DNA of 64,000 nt, taken from positions 78,062,520-78,126,519 of the forward strand of contig CM069432.1 in the NCBI GenBank assembly GCA_035610365.1, given 5' to 3'. Position numbers and translations under genes: made by a program. Shown here piece by piece: positions 1 through 9,761 of this stretch. The DNA comes from Aquatica leii (taxonomy: Eukaryota; Arthropoda; Insecta; Coleoptera; Lampyridae). Under the pieces are notes generated by a model that made no database searches, was not told the DNA's origin, and saw only the letters and a list, made by a program, of their open reading frames with translations. The first letter of the stretch is position 1, and each line of letters begins with the position of its first letter.

Positions 1-341
1 ACACATTTAATACCAAATACTATTAAGATACTATTAAGCAAGACATTTACAAAAGTAAAAATACCAAACAATTTACGCATAAACATTTAGAAAATTAATG
101 TAAGTTTGAGTTTTACTGTCTTGACTACATATACTATAAAATAAAGAATTAAAACAAACTGCAATTTTGCAGTTAATATCAACCGCACACAGTTGCCACT
201 TCTGCGGTCCTTACTTTGTACGTTATACGTTAATCTACACTACAAGTAGTATACACGTACGGAAAATATACTCTCGAAGCAGCGCCCTCAAACGAAAAAC
301 CGGTGAACTAAGTTATACAGTTTTAAAAAGTTTTTCGCATT

Positions 342-470
342 AAGTGAGGTCCACACTAATTTTTGTAAAAATTAAAGGAAAAAAGATTGTGGAATGATTT
401 AAACGATTTTAGAGAACTTTAACAAAGTGAGGACTGTATATAGGTCCTCACTTTAAGTCGGACCTCACTT
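342..470. repeat. Short inverted repeat / hairpin in Pex13 intron
   Basis: AAGTGAGGTCC (342-352) is inverted at 460-470. Inside it, AAAGTGAGGAC (424-434) and GTCCTCACTTT (444-454) form a perfect 11-bp hairpin. It looks like a tiny MITE or its terminus. No coding potential. Confidence 0.5.
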
Positions 471-513
471 CAACCGTAATTTTCATGCCAACGGAGCTCA
501 CTTTATACTGTAG

Positions 514-517
<4 letters not shown>

Positions 518-578
<61 letters not shown>
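518..578. repeat. (AT)n microsatellite
   Basis: About 60 bp of uninterrupted AT dinucleotide repeat inside the Pex13 intron, directly downstream of exon 2 on the minus strand. Confidence 0.95.
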
Positions 579-582
<4 letters not shown>

Positions 583-642
583 CTATTCGTTCGTTTGTAA
601 TTTTTTAAATTTTTTACCATAGTGTTTAATAACAAAACTAAC

Positions 643-1024
643 CTTCTTTCTGCATCATCTCTAGGTCCGAAACCAGAATACCCATCTACACCATACATTC
701 CTGGACTACCATATCCATAAGAATTACCATAACCGTATGAATTGTACATTGGACTGTTATATCCCATATGATTATAAGCCCCACTGTAACCATAATCTGA
801 AACATCGTTAATTAAAAACGTGCTCAAACTATTTCTAATAAAAATTGCTTACTAGAGTACGGAGACATTCCATAGTTACTCACAGGCATCGAATAACCTC
901 CTGCAGTAGGTCTTGGTGGAAGTGCAGGTACATTTCTTGTTGTTCCGATTTGGGGTATAACAGGATTTGGATTTGAACTTCTCAGGACGGGGGCTTCATT
1001 ATTAGATGCATTAACAGACGTCAT
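643..1024 (-). CDS. Pex13: Peroxin-13 (Pex13), 5' part: exons 1 and 2
   Basis: Peroxisomal import docking protein, recognised from its N-terminal region: a short Pro-rich start (VPALPPRPTAGGY) followed by the Gly/Tyr/Ser-rich low-complexity tract typical of Pex13 before its membrane region. Exon 1 is 1024-853, starting at the ATG at 1024. The donor GTAAGC (852-847) and acceptor TTTCAG define a 56-bp intron (797-852). Exon 2 is 796-643, ending at donor GTTAGT. The junction keeps frame (SPYS|NYGYSG), which supports the splice model strongly. The coding sequence seen is 326 nt, ending at codon phase 2. The remaining exons (membrane part and SH3 domain) must lie beyond the left edge, so 1-642 is probably intron 2. 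The gene looks intact here; only the extent is partial. Confidence 0.85.
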
Positions 1025-1445
1025 TGCCTTGGTTAATGAATCACGATAAAATGCATGCTCAAATCGTTCTTTTCATTATTAATAAAAAAAAATTAAACTT
1101 GACACTTTGAACTTACATACGTATTTACCGTATTTACGAAAGATTTTTGACGTAAATGTTTTTATAAAGGCTAGTGCACACTAGGCAAGTGCGGATTTAC
1201 TTTTCTTTAAGTTTTAAAGTCGACAAACCACTCTCAACGTACATAAGTAACATTGGTTGCACTATAATCTTTTTTTGTGTTGAACAAATACTTTTGGAAT
1301 GAATAGCAGACTTCTTTTTAAATCGGAGAGAAAGGAAAGTTCTACCCTAGCTCTATTTCATTTTAATTAATTACCCTAAACTAACTAGAATTTTTGTAAA
1401 TGTCCCTAAATAAATGTCATTCTTGACAACAAACCACAACAAACC

Positions 1446-2783
1446 TTTATGGCACGCCGTTTTACTCTTTATTATTAAAATTCAAATTGAACAACAAATT
1501 TAATTCTTAAATAAATTTTAATGTTTCTTTTAAATGTCTTACAAAATTTAAATGTTGCTTTTAAATATGTACTTATTTAATATGTAAGTTTGATTCATGT
1601 GTATTAAGATTTAAAATTAGTAATACCAGATCAAAATCCACATTTAAATTGATTGAGTTAAAATGTAAGAATAAATGTAGTTATTTAAAATTAGCAACCG
1701 ACATTTTAATGTAGTTATTTAAAATGTCGTTTTGATAATTTTAATTCGTCGCTACGGTCGGTGGTGCGTTCTACAACTAAATTTACATTGTATTCCCTAT
1801 ATTGACATAGTTTCAAAACTCACCACCGATTGCAGCGACCAATTAAAATTATCAAAACAACATTTTAAATAGCTACATTTAAATGTAGGTTGATAATTTT
1901 AAATAACCACTTTAATTCTTACATTTTAATTCAGTCTATTTAAAATGTGGATTTTGATTTGGTGTTATAAATTTAATTCTCAATACACCTGAAATAATCT
2001 TACATATTAAATACGCTCCACTTGAAAAATAACAATTAAATTTTAGCAAAATTTTTCAATGTACATACAAATATAAATAAAATTTAGAACAAAATGTAAG
2101 AGACAAAATAATTATAAATAGTTTTATGTAACAGTCATATTTATTCAAACAATTTTAATGTGTGTTGAAAATGGTAGATATAATTTAAATGTTATTTTTT
2201 AATACGTACTTATTTGATATGTAAGTTTAATTCACGTGTATTAAGAATTAAAATTTATAACACCAAATCAAAATCCACATTTTAAATAGACTGAATTAAA
2301 ATGTAAGAATTAAAGTGGTTATTTAAAATTATCAACCGACATTTAAATGTAGCTATTGAAAATGTTGTTTTGATAATTTTAATTGGTCGCTGCAATCGGT
2401 GGCGAGTTTTGAAACTGTATCATATAGGGAATACAATGTAAATTTAGTTGTAGATCGCACCACCGACCGTAGCGACGAATTAAAATTATCAAAACGACAT
2501 TTTAAATAACTACATTAAAATGTCAGTTGACAATTTTAAATAACTACATTAAATTTATTCTTACATATTAACTCAATCAATTTAAATGTGGATTTTGATC
2601 TGGTATTACTAATTTTAAATCTTAATACACATGAATTAAACTTACATATTAAATAAGTACATATTTAAAAGCAACATTTAAATTTTGTAAGACATTTAAA
2701 AGAAACACTAAAATTTATTTAAGAATTAAATTTGTTGTTCAATTTGAATTTTAATAATAAAGAGTAAAACGGCGTGCCATAAA
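1446..2783. repeat. Long palindrome with palindromic arms
   Basis: TTTATGGCACGCCGTTTTAC at 1446 is repeated inverted ending at 2783. The two halves are near-perfect reverse complements around about 2115. Each arm is itself an imperfect palindrome (centre near 1790 on the left), with blocks such as GATAATTTTAATT and CACCACCGA facing each other. Flanking TA could be a target duplication, but TTTA/TAAA may belong to the terminus. No coding content. Confidence 0.8.
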
Positions 2784-3418
2784 CCTTCAACAAAACAAAA
2801 CAATAACCTAACTTTTAATTGTTTTACTTTTGAAAAACACTCGAAGTCTGAAAAAAAAACCAAAACAAACTTGAATAAACACAAAAGCAAGGGTCACGTT
2901 ATGGGTTACATGTACAAAGTTATAACCTCCAGTTATGACTGTAACTAGTGATGGACACAGTTGAATGTTTAAATAATTAAATTATTGAAAAAATTAAATG
3001 TATTTCATAATCATATGCAATATGTAATAACACACTCTGAACTATATAATTAAGCATTACTCAAATAATATACAACAAATTCTTGTTAACTCGGTTAGTA
3101 GTAATAATTAAAATAAAATAACTATCACTAGAATTATCGTTAAAATAACAACTATAAAAAATCCATCTCCAAACAATATTAACTGTTTAGATTCATTACG
3201 TATTATAAGTTTGTATCGAAAACATAATCGAATTCTTTAGTCGAGTGAAATACCAAATTGTTTCGAACATATCTTTTCAATGTTGGTGTAATAAAAACAA
3301 AAATGATCAATAGACTTCAATTATTCTAATGAATAGTCAAACCATTTATTAAGAATTCAAATAATAGTAATAATATAAACTATGTAGATAATTTCCATTG
3401 GAATTATCCAACTGTATT

Positions 3419-3863
3419 TTCCATCGACCTGGCAACATCGGAAAGCTACGCTTCCCTCTGGACGAGTAATCTGTATACTTTTGCAATGTGTTTGTTTGTC
3501 TCAAACATGTAGAAAAGGAAGTACATTTGTTTATTGTTATGGTACGCACTACTTGTCAATTTATGTTGACATACTTATAACCTCAAATTTTAGAATCGGT
3601 TCTAGCAGCATTATTTGAAGTACGTAGATAGTAAAATAAATTGAATCAAACTTTAAACATGAAATATAAATACAATGTATATTTAGCTTGAAGTATGAAT
3701 ATGTAAAAGTAAACAAATACAATTGTCGTTTGACAAGTAGTGCGTACCGTTTGTTGACAAATACTATTTATATCTCTTACAATGTTGTGTACACTTTGCA
3801 GCCTGCGATTACTCGTCCAGAGGGAAGCATAGCTTTCCGTTGTTGCCAGGTCGATAGTGTTTT
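3419..3863. repeat. Inverted-repeat unit
   Basis: Arms of roughly 140 bp: TTTTCCATCGACCTGGCAAC near 3419 faces GTTGCCAGGTCGATAGTG near 3841, and ACGCACTACTTGTCA near 3543 faces TGACAAGTAGTGCGT near 3730. It sits inside the larger fold-back element. Short open frames here are by-products. Confidence 0.65.
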
Positions 3864-4561
3864 CAATTAAAAGTTAGGTTATTGTCCTCATTGTCCTTGA
3901 TTTTTTGCAAAGCAGGTACACCACCCCCAACGTTTATTTAGGGATATGTAAAAAATTCTAGTTGTTTTAGGAATATTGTAGATGTTAACGTGGCAGTGCC
4001 GGTAAAATGAAATAGAGCTAGGGTAGAACTTTCCTCTCTCTCCGATTTAAAAAGAAGTCTGCTATTAGAGTGCCACATGAAGCACAATAAAATAGATTAT
4101 CTCACATTTTTTTAGAAAATACTAATGTTTAAGCTCTGACTGAATTTTCTACTTTTAGCTCTTCACATTTAATCAACTGTTAATTAATTAATTTAATGAA
4201 CAGCTAATTATTAATTTAACCAACTGTTTTTGATAATTATTAACAACGATTATAGACGCGATAGAAAAAAATGTTTTTTTATGAAAAGTACTTCAGTTTC
4301 AGGTTGTGAAATAACGTTTCTCATTATTTTTTTTCATACAGCAGGTTTTGAGTTGACAAATTGACCAAATCAGATGACAAGTTAAAACCCCAAAAAAAAA
4401 GTTATTATCATAATAGAGAGACTTTGTCTTTGTGCGACAATCAAAAACGATATATTGATAATATAGACAGTGGTGTTGCTAAATAGACACATGACTGTTA
4501 TTACCCATAGTACTTAGTACCTTTCAATCTACTATAGATAACTGTGCACGCGTAAATAATA

Positions 4562-5192
4562 CAGTGCACGCCGCTTAATGGAATCCCTTTATTAAAAAAC
4601 GGGCTGGACGTATGCTACTACATAGAAAAAATACCGTTTATATAGTTATCATAATTTCGGTTTATGTTATCAATTTTCTTTCCAAGTTTGTTTTTATACA
4701 TGAACAATACGTTATCTTTGAGAGTTAACTTGGAAAGCATGCGCGTTCTTAGAATAACAACTTCATTGAACTACGTCTTATGACAACGTTATTTTGTATT
4801 TATTTTTAGTGTTACCAAACTACTGAGAAACAATCTGTAGTTCTTAGAACAGTGAATTACACATCATAAAGTTATTTTTGGAGTCTTTTTTATAAAAGGT
4901 GTCAACAAACTATTTACTGCTACATGTCTGTAAATTTCGATTTATTTGACTCAAAATTTTGATTTAAACGCTTTATGAAAATTATTATTTTAACATTTTT
5001 TGCTTGTATTGATGGTATGATTTATCTTCTAAATTAACACCTGTTAATCAGATACACGCTAAATGTATTTACTGGTTTCTAACCAATAAACATTTATTTG
5101 TTTTTTTTCTGAACTTTGGATATTGTTATCATTCGTTTATTGTTATCAAAAACCTCAAAACCCAACGTGATTCTATTAAGCGGCGTGCACTG
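4562..5192. mobile_element. pogo-like MITE (Tc1/mariner superfamily)
   Basis: Terminal inverted repeats of about 24 bp, CAGTGCACGCCGCTTAATGG at the left and its inverted match ending at 5192, are flanked on both sides by TA (4560-4561, 5193-5194). The CAGT...CGCTTA pattern resembles pogo-type termini. The 631-bp interior has no open frame of note, so the copy is non-autonomous. Confidence 0.8.
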
Positions 5193-5194
5193 TA

Positions 5195-8100
5195 TATAAA
5201 TTATTTGCAAAGTTTGAATAACTATTTTAATTTACATTTTTTATTGCTTACTTAAAAATGTTTAAACTAATTTTATATTATTTTCACTAATTATTACTTT
5301 TTTTGTGTAACGCATTATATTGCAGTAAATTTTAATAAACCATACAATCTAATCTAATCAATAAATGTGACACTTAATTTTTTTAAAATTTAATTTTAGT
5401 AATATAAATTTAATTTATTTTTGATTCAGTTTTTATTAACAATTAATTTATTAAAGTATTATTTTTATTCACTCTCTAAAGTGAATATTTTTCGGATTCT
5501 AAATGCTCCGCAAAATATATGTTTAGAGGCAAGTATGCTAAACTAACTATGACAACTTTATTCATCGCTGTTGTTGCTCTAACAACTATCTCAAAACTAA
5601 CAACTATAATGTTTACTATTGTTCTGTACGCATCGAAATAAATATTATTAAATTAATTTGATATTTTCCAATCAATCAAGTAACGTTATTATTATATCAT
5701 TTTAACGTTACTAGATCACTTCTATTACATTCTATTACCATGTATAAAAAAAAAATTAGTTTTTTTGTAGTAGCACTGTATATTTACTTACCATAACGTC
5801 TAACTTTCTAAAAACTTGTAAGCAACTAGATTAAAGTGATGATGCGTCTATCTCAATATGTACTTTAGGCGAGGACTCGTATCTGATTTGTAAAAACGCG
5901 CACGATGTTTGTGTTAGCTCGGTTACGGCATGCAAATAATGTCGTTTTTTAACTTTAATTTTACGTTATGTCGTTCTAAAGTTACAAATACACAGAAACA
6001 AGAATTATGTTAAATTAACGTTATTGGTTATTACTGGTTGCATGAATGAGAGAATTCATGAAAAAAAAATTGTATGCATCACGTACGCAAAATGTTTTAG
6101 CGGACTCGTCAGAGGCAAACATCCAGACTCATCAAACATCATTTTGCTTACTTGATACAAAAATATTTATTTTTAATGTTTATTATATGTATTTTAAATA
6201 ATGTAATGTAACCCACTCTCGTTTGAAAACTAAAATCAGCAAACAAAAAAAAACCGCGACATCTTGCGACTTTTCGGTCGAAGTAAGAGAGGATGAAAAA
6301 ACAAAAAAACCTCTCCGGTTCTCTAACTGAAATAAACGCAAGATTATAACGTAATTTACATATATAAAGCAATCAGCTTATAATTAAAGATATCAATAAA
6401 CATCGGAACGTTAGAAAGTCCCCAAATTTAAGCCAATTAAATGACTACACAGATATGATAACAGGTTTAAATCTCAACATACATAAACACGTGCACAAGC
6501 ATCATTATATTAAACAGAAGAAGAGTTAGTTAGTCAGTAGATACTGGAGTCCTAGTTACGCCCACAAAGCAAACTAAGCTTCTATTTAACTTGCTGTGAA
6601 TTCACATTAGGGAATGTAAGTTATAATGTAAAAGACTCATAGTTTAGTGCAAATTTACTAAAAGCATGCAAGGGCCACGCGTAACAACTACTTTTGCAAA
6701 ATTTAGAAATGTAAACTTTCTGCAAGTTATACATAACTTAAGTTGTGAATTAATTGCAGCTTTTATCTACAAATTAAGATTATAAACTTTCTGCAAGTAT
6801 ACAATTATGAACAATAACATCAATATATACATTTCATATATGCGTTATCTGTTAAACAAATATTATTTATGGTTACGCTGGAAAGTAGGTATATACAGAG
6901 TGAGTCGCAATGACAAACATATTTTTTTAAATGGAATGACTTGATTTTTTTAACATTTTTGTATTGTATTGTTTAAACGTTTCAAAAAGTTAAATGATAA
7001 ATACTTAAAAGCTTCGAATTCCATAAAACTGGTATACTAAAAATTGAATGTTTATACAAGGTGTTCAGTTTTGAAAAATCAATTTTTTTTCGAAAATTTC
7101 AAAACTAACTTACAAATCTTATTATTTTGGGTAACTTACACTGTAGCGGGCTAGTGTATATCCGCTTCAAAAGTTTTCGATTTTTTTTACTGATATTTTG
7201 TTACCAACAAAAATGCCAATTAGTTGATAGATAGTCTTAATCATATGCGCTTTACTTTTGGTAATTTCAAAAACAAAACAAAGTTTTTCGGGTTATTGCC
7301 TTGTCCAGTCCGTTGCTAAAATAGGACACCTTTCTTTTAACAAAGCTTTAAAGGTAAAACAAGTACTAAGGGTGAAATTCATAAAAGATACTTGAGTGAA
7401 ACTTACACTTTTACAATTTTAATTATTGTTGTTCTGATGTATTTTAGCAACTCTTCTCGACTCCTACATAATACATATGTATAGTAGAGTCAATTTTCAA
7501 TGTTATGATAATAAGGAAACACATGGTCTTGAATAAGTGAGACGATAGATATTTCAGTAAAAAAAAATCGAACGAAGGTCAGGATAAACATTATATTTAG
7601 TTTTTTATTTATATAATCGACAATATGTTACGTTTCGTTGTATAATCCGACTATTGTTTTATCATTATTGCTTTAAGCTAATTTACCAGATTGTTTTTTT
7701 AATGTTATCACTTCGTTTCACGGTAAATAGCGAAATTCCATAGATTAAATGTAAATATTTTAAACTATAATTATAAGATTCGAATTTGTTCTTAGTATTA
7801 AGTAAATTTAATTGTTTTTCCAATTTTATTGAATTGGTAGCGCCCAATAATTAGTTTTGATTGTTTTTGAAGTTGTTTTCTTTATTTTTTTATCCTTAAT
7901 GTTCCGGCCGAATTTCCCCGAGTACCGAGAGCAGCCGGAGAGTGTGAAACCGCCTAAGTTATAACCACAGGTTCAGAAGGGGGTTACAATACGTGTATCT
8001 TTAATTTTTATAAACCATGCCTTTTACCTAAATCCTACAGTTTTTGAGATATTACGTGTTTATTTCGAAATTTTACGAACTATCGCAATTTTTCGCTTAT

Positions 8101-8400
8101 CACAACCGACTAAAATATAAATTTCGTTTTATCTCAACTCTAGTAGACTATTCAAAAATAATTCTTTTAACTTTATTTAATTTCTTTAACAAAAGTGTAA
8201 TAACTTTTAAATTACAGTTCAATCTATATAAAAAAAACTAGAAAGATTTCTTTTTTTATGAGAAAATATGACACCGTTTAGTTATCCATGGTGAGGTTTT
8301 CTGTCAGTAGCAGATCACACCAATAACAGTGTACTTTTAATGACAGAAACCACAAAACGATAACTTCAATAAGTATTAAAAATAGTAATTTTTTTCGTTT
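5195..8400. other. No gene recognised; AT-rich intergenic DNA
   Basis: About 3.2 kb of AT-rich sequence. Open frames of 60-75 codons here lack any recognisable motif. A mariner-like terminus (TACAGAGTGAGTCGCAATG) appears near 6895, but I could not find its partner. A GC-rich patch at 7901-7985 is listed separately. No splice-consistent exons were found. Confidence 0.5.
7901..7985. other. GC-rich patch, probable retroelement tail
   Basis: An 85-bp stretch (GTTCCGGCCGAATTTCCCCG...) is clearly richer in G+C than its surroundings. It resembles the sort of short fragment left by a non-LTR element, but no diagnostic poly-A or coding motif is visible. Confidence 0.25.
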
Positions 8401-8540
8401 AATAAATGTTCAATGTATTTTCACTTTTCTATAATACAGATACTAACCGTTTTTAAAATCGAATTTGAGACATTAGCTAGTATATTTTTATTCACACTTT
8501 GAATGGAAATTCTAATACGACTTTTCATATTGTCAATAGC
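8401..8540 (-). pseudogene. Mariner/Tc1-type transposase, C-terminal fragment
   Basis: The minus-strand translation gives IDNMKSRIRISIQSVNKNI, then LKTVSICIIEK, stop, KYIEHL. This is the usual C-terminus of insect mariner-type DDE transposases (an NMK.RI motif and a terminal EHLL-like ending). One in-frame stop is present. It is the continuation of the fragment at 18975-19066: the 10.4-kb element at 8541-18974 landed in the Ile-Asp codons and duplicated TCAATAG. Confidence 0.7.
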
Positions 8541-8773
8541 CAGTGGTCGGAAGTATAGCGATAATAGTATCGCGATACGAGTATGGCTATACATGATTAG
8601 TATAGAAAATCGTATCGCGATACATTTGAAAAAAAAGTATCGATATAGATATCGATATCTTTAGCATCGTCTATCGCCAAATGCTACACTTTGGAATCGA
8701 TACTTGACAATTTATTGGAATGTTTAAATTTAAAAGTACTTCGAAGTAAAAACGAATCCTAAATTCTATATAG

Positions 8774-9241
8774 TGTAACGAATTTATTACTTAAAAACTA
8801 ATTTATTTAAAACGATTAAAACTACGTTTACTTATTATAGAAATATGTATACTTTTAAATTGACCGAACTACTAAAATCTAATAATAAAAACACTTACAC
8901 TATAATTTATGTATAACCGTTGTATAACACTTAAGATAAGATTAGATAACGTCCTCGGATTTGTTTACACTATAAGTCACGTTCACTCGATTCGGTGTAC
9001 ACTGTTATTTATTTAAAACGCCGCGCGTGCTAACGATACGTATTTATTTCAACTTGATAATCTTCTTAATACTGCATGCTTTCACATTCTAGCCATAACT
9101 GACCTACGATTTCCATCTTCGGCTTTTATAGACATCAGCGAATTCTTCTCGATCGTTCCTCACTTTTCGCTATATTTTCTAGAAACTAGATAACAGTTCT
9201 AGAAGGCTCTTGCATTTGCAAGTAATTTCTCGGACGTTTCA
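8774..9241 (-). repeat. 3' LTR of the macrodomain gypsy element
   Basis: 468 bp. On the minus strand it begins TGAAACGTCCGAG and ends CGTTACA. It matches 14499-14970 closely; visible differences include ATAAGTCACG versus ATGTCACG and a changed segment near the CGTTACA end. Confidence 0.93.
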
Positions 9242-9761
9242 CTGCCCCCTTCTTAGGACTGTTCTGTCCCAGAACAGAAGACTGGATGCGACACCGGTAA
9301 AAGGGATCGTGGCGATAGCGGCAGCTTCCTCCATTTCGGCAACTTCCTTGACCATAAAAGTAACAGTCAATGGACTTTTCCTGACCCAATACTCTCCTCG
9401 GATGGTAACTACAGACCAACACTTGAACGCCTGTTCCTCGGAAGACGACCTCCAACATGTTTCGAACTGTCCTCCAATTCAATTGGTCTAAGCCACAACC
9501 AAGCTTGGGTACTGCCAATTTCTTAACATGATGGAACTCCATTTGTCTCTTGAGACTCCATAATGTTCGCCACAGATCTTTGTATAACGGCTTGACACGT
9601 GAGTATTTCTTGGTGACCAGATAGAAAACGAAGCGTCCGTCACCACGTAGTCCTAAAACCTTTCCGACTGCCGGTTGCTGTCTTCGTAATTCATCTAGCT
9701 GTCCAAACTTCTTTTTAAACACGACTGCAACCCCTTTGGACATGTCAAGCTCCTCGCTCAC
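9186..9761 (-). CDS. Macrodomain (TARG1/OARD1-like) plus CCCH zinc-finger protein
   Basis: An unbroken frame downstream of integrase; the homologous frame extends upstream to about 9785 (KDYAIAHC...). The segment HCVSEELDMSKGVAVVFKKK matches the TARG1 ADP-ribose-binding loop pattern. VFYLVTKKYSRVKP and PKLGCGLDQLNW follow. Counting from the GTG at 9761, Lys51 (codon 9611-9609) and Asp92 (9488-9486) align with TARG1 Lys84 and Asp125, the catalytic pair that removes ADP-ribose or O-acetyl-ADP-ribose. After the macrodomain, residues 133-151 form a C-x7-C-x5-C-x3-H finger, a type usually binding RNA. The last codons (KKGAV onward) are encoded by the polypurine tract and by the LTR to 9186. The macrodomain's first strand (DLF) appears to lie in the integrase frame at 9794-9802, one frame away, so the ancestral protein was probably fused to, or overlapped, Pol. 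Expression mode is unknown. Confidence in the fold is high; function in the element is inference. Confidence 0.88.
   Translation of the reverse strand: MSEELDMSKGVAVVFKKKFGQLDELRRQQPAVGKVLGLRGDGRFVFYLVTKKYSRVKPLYKDLWRTLWSLKRQMEFHHVKKLAVPKLGCGLDQLNWRTVRNMLEVVFRGTGVQVLVCSYHPRRVLGQEKSIDCYFYGQGSCRNGGSCRYRHDPFYRCRIQSSVLGQNSPKKGAVKRPRNYLQMQEPSRTVI
9242..9254 (-). promoter_or_regulatory. Polypurine tract
   Basis: AAGAAGGGGGCAG on the minus strand abuts the 3' LTR, as needed for plus-strand priming. It also encodes codons of the macrodomain/CCCH frame, which continues into the LTR. Confidence 0.8.

Larger units (their letters stand above)
1302..4066. mobile_element. Nested fold-back element (outer inverted repeats)
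   Basis: The left arm from 1302 (AATAGCAGACTTCTTTTTAA...) recurs inverted at the right end (about 3935-4066). It includes the shared block CTACCCTAGCTCTATTTCAT and, more loosely, the segment ending CCCTAAATAAA. No transposase gene is present. The interior holds at least two further inverted-repeat units (1446-2783 and about 3419-3863), and another inverted pair, AATAACCTAACTTTTAATTG, occurs near 2806 and 3865. Non-autonomous DNA transposon or fold-back class; superfamily unknown. Confidence 0.7.

Noticed and set aside
3349-3870. Short frames on both strands
   Set aside because: They are mirror images produced by the inverted repeat at 3419-3863.
6148-8241. Frames at 6148-6372 (minus) and 8044-8241 (plus)
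   Set aside because: AT-rich, Phe/Tyr/Ile-biased translations with no recognisable features.
9186-9761. Reading the accessory frame as a retroviral envelope
   Set aside because: No signal peptide or transmembrane segment; macrodomain and CCCH motifs explain the whole frame.
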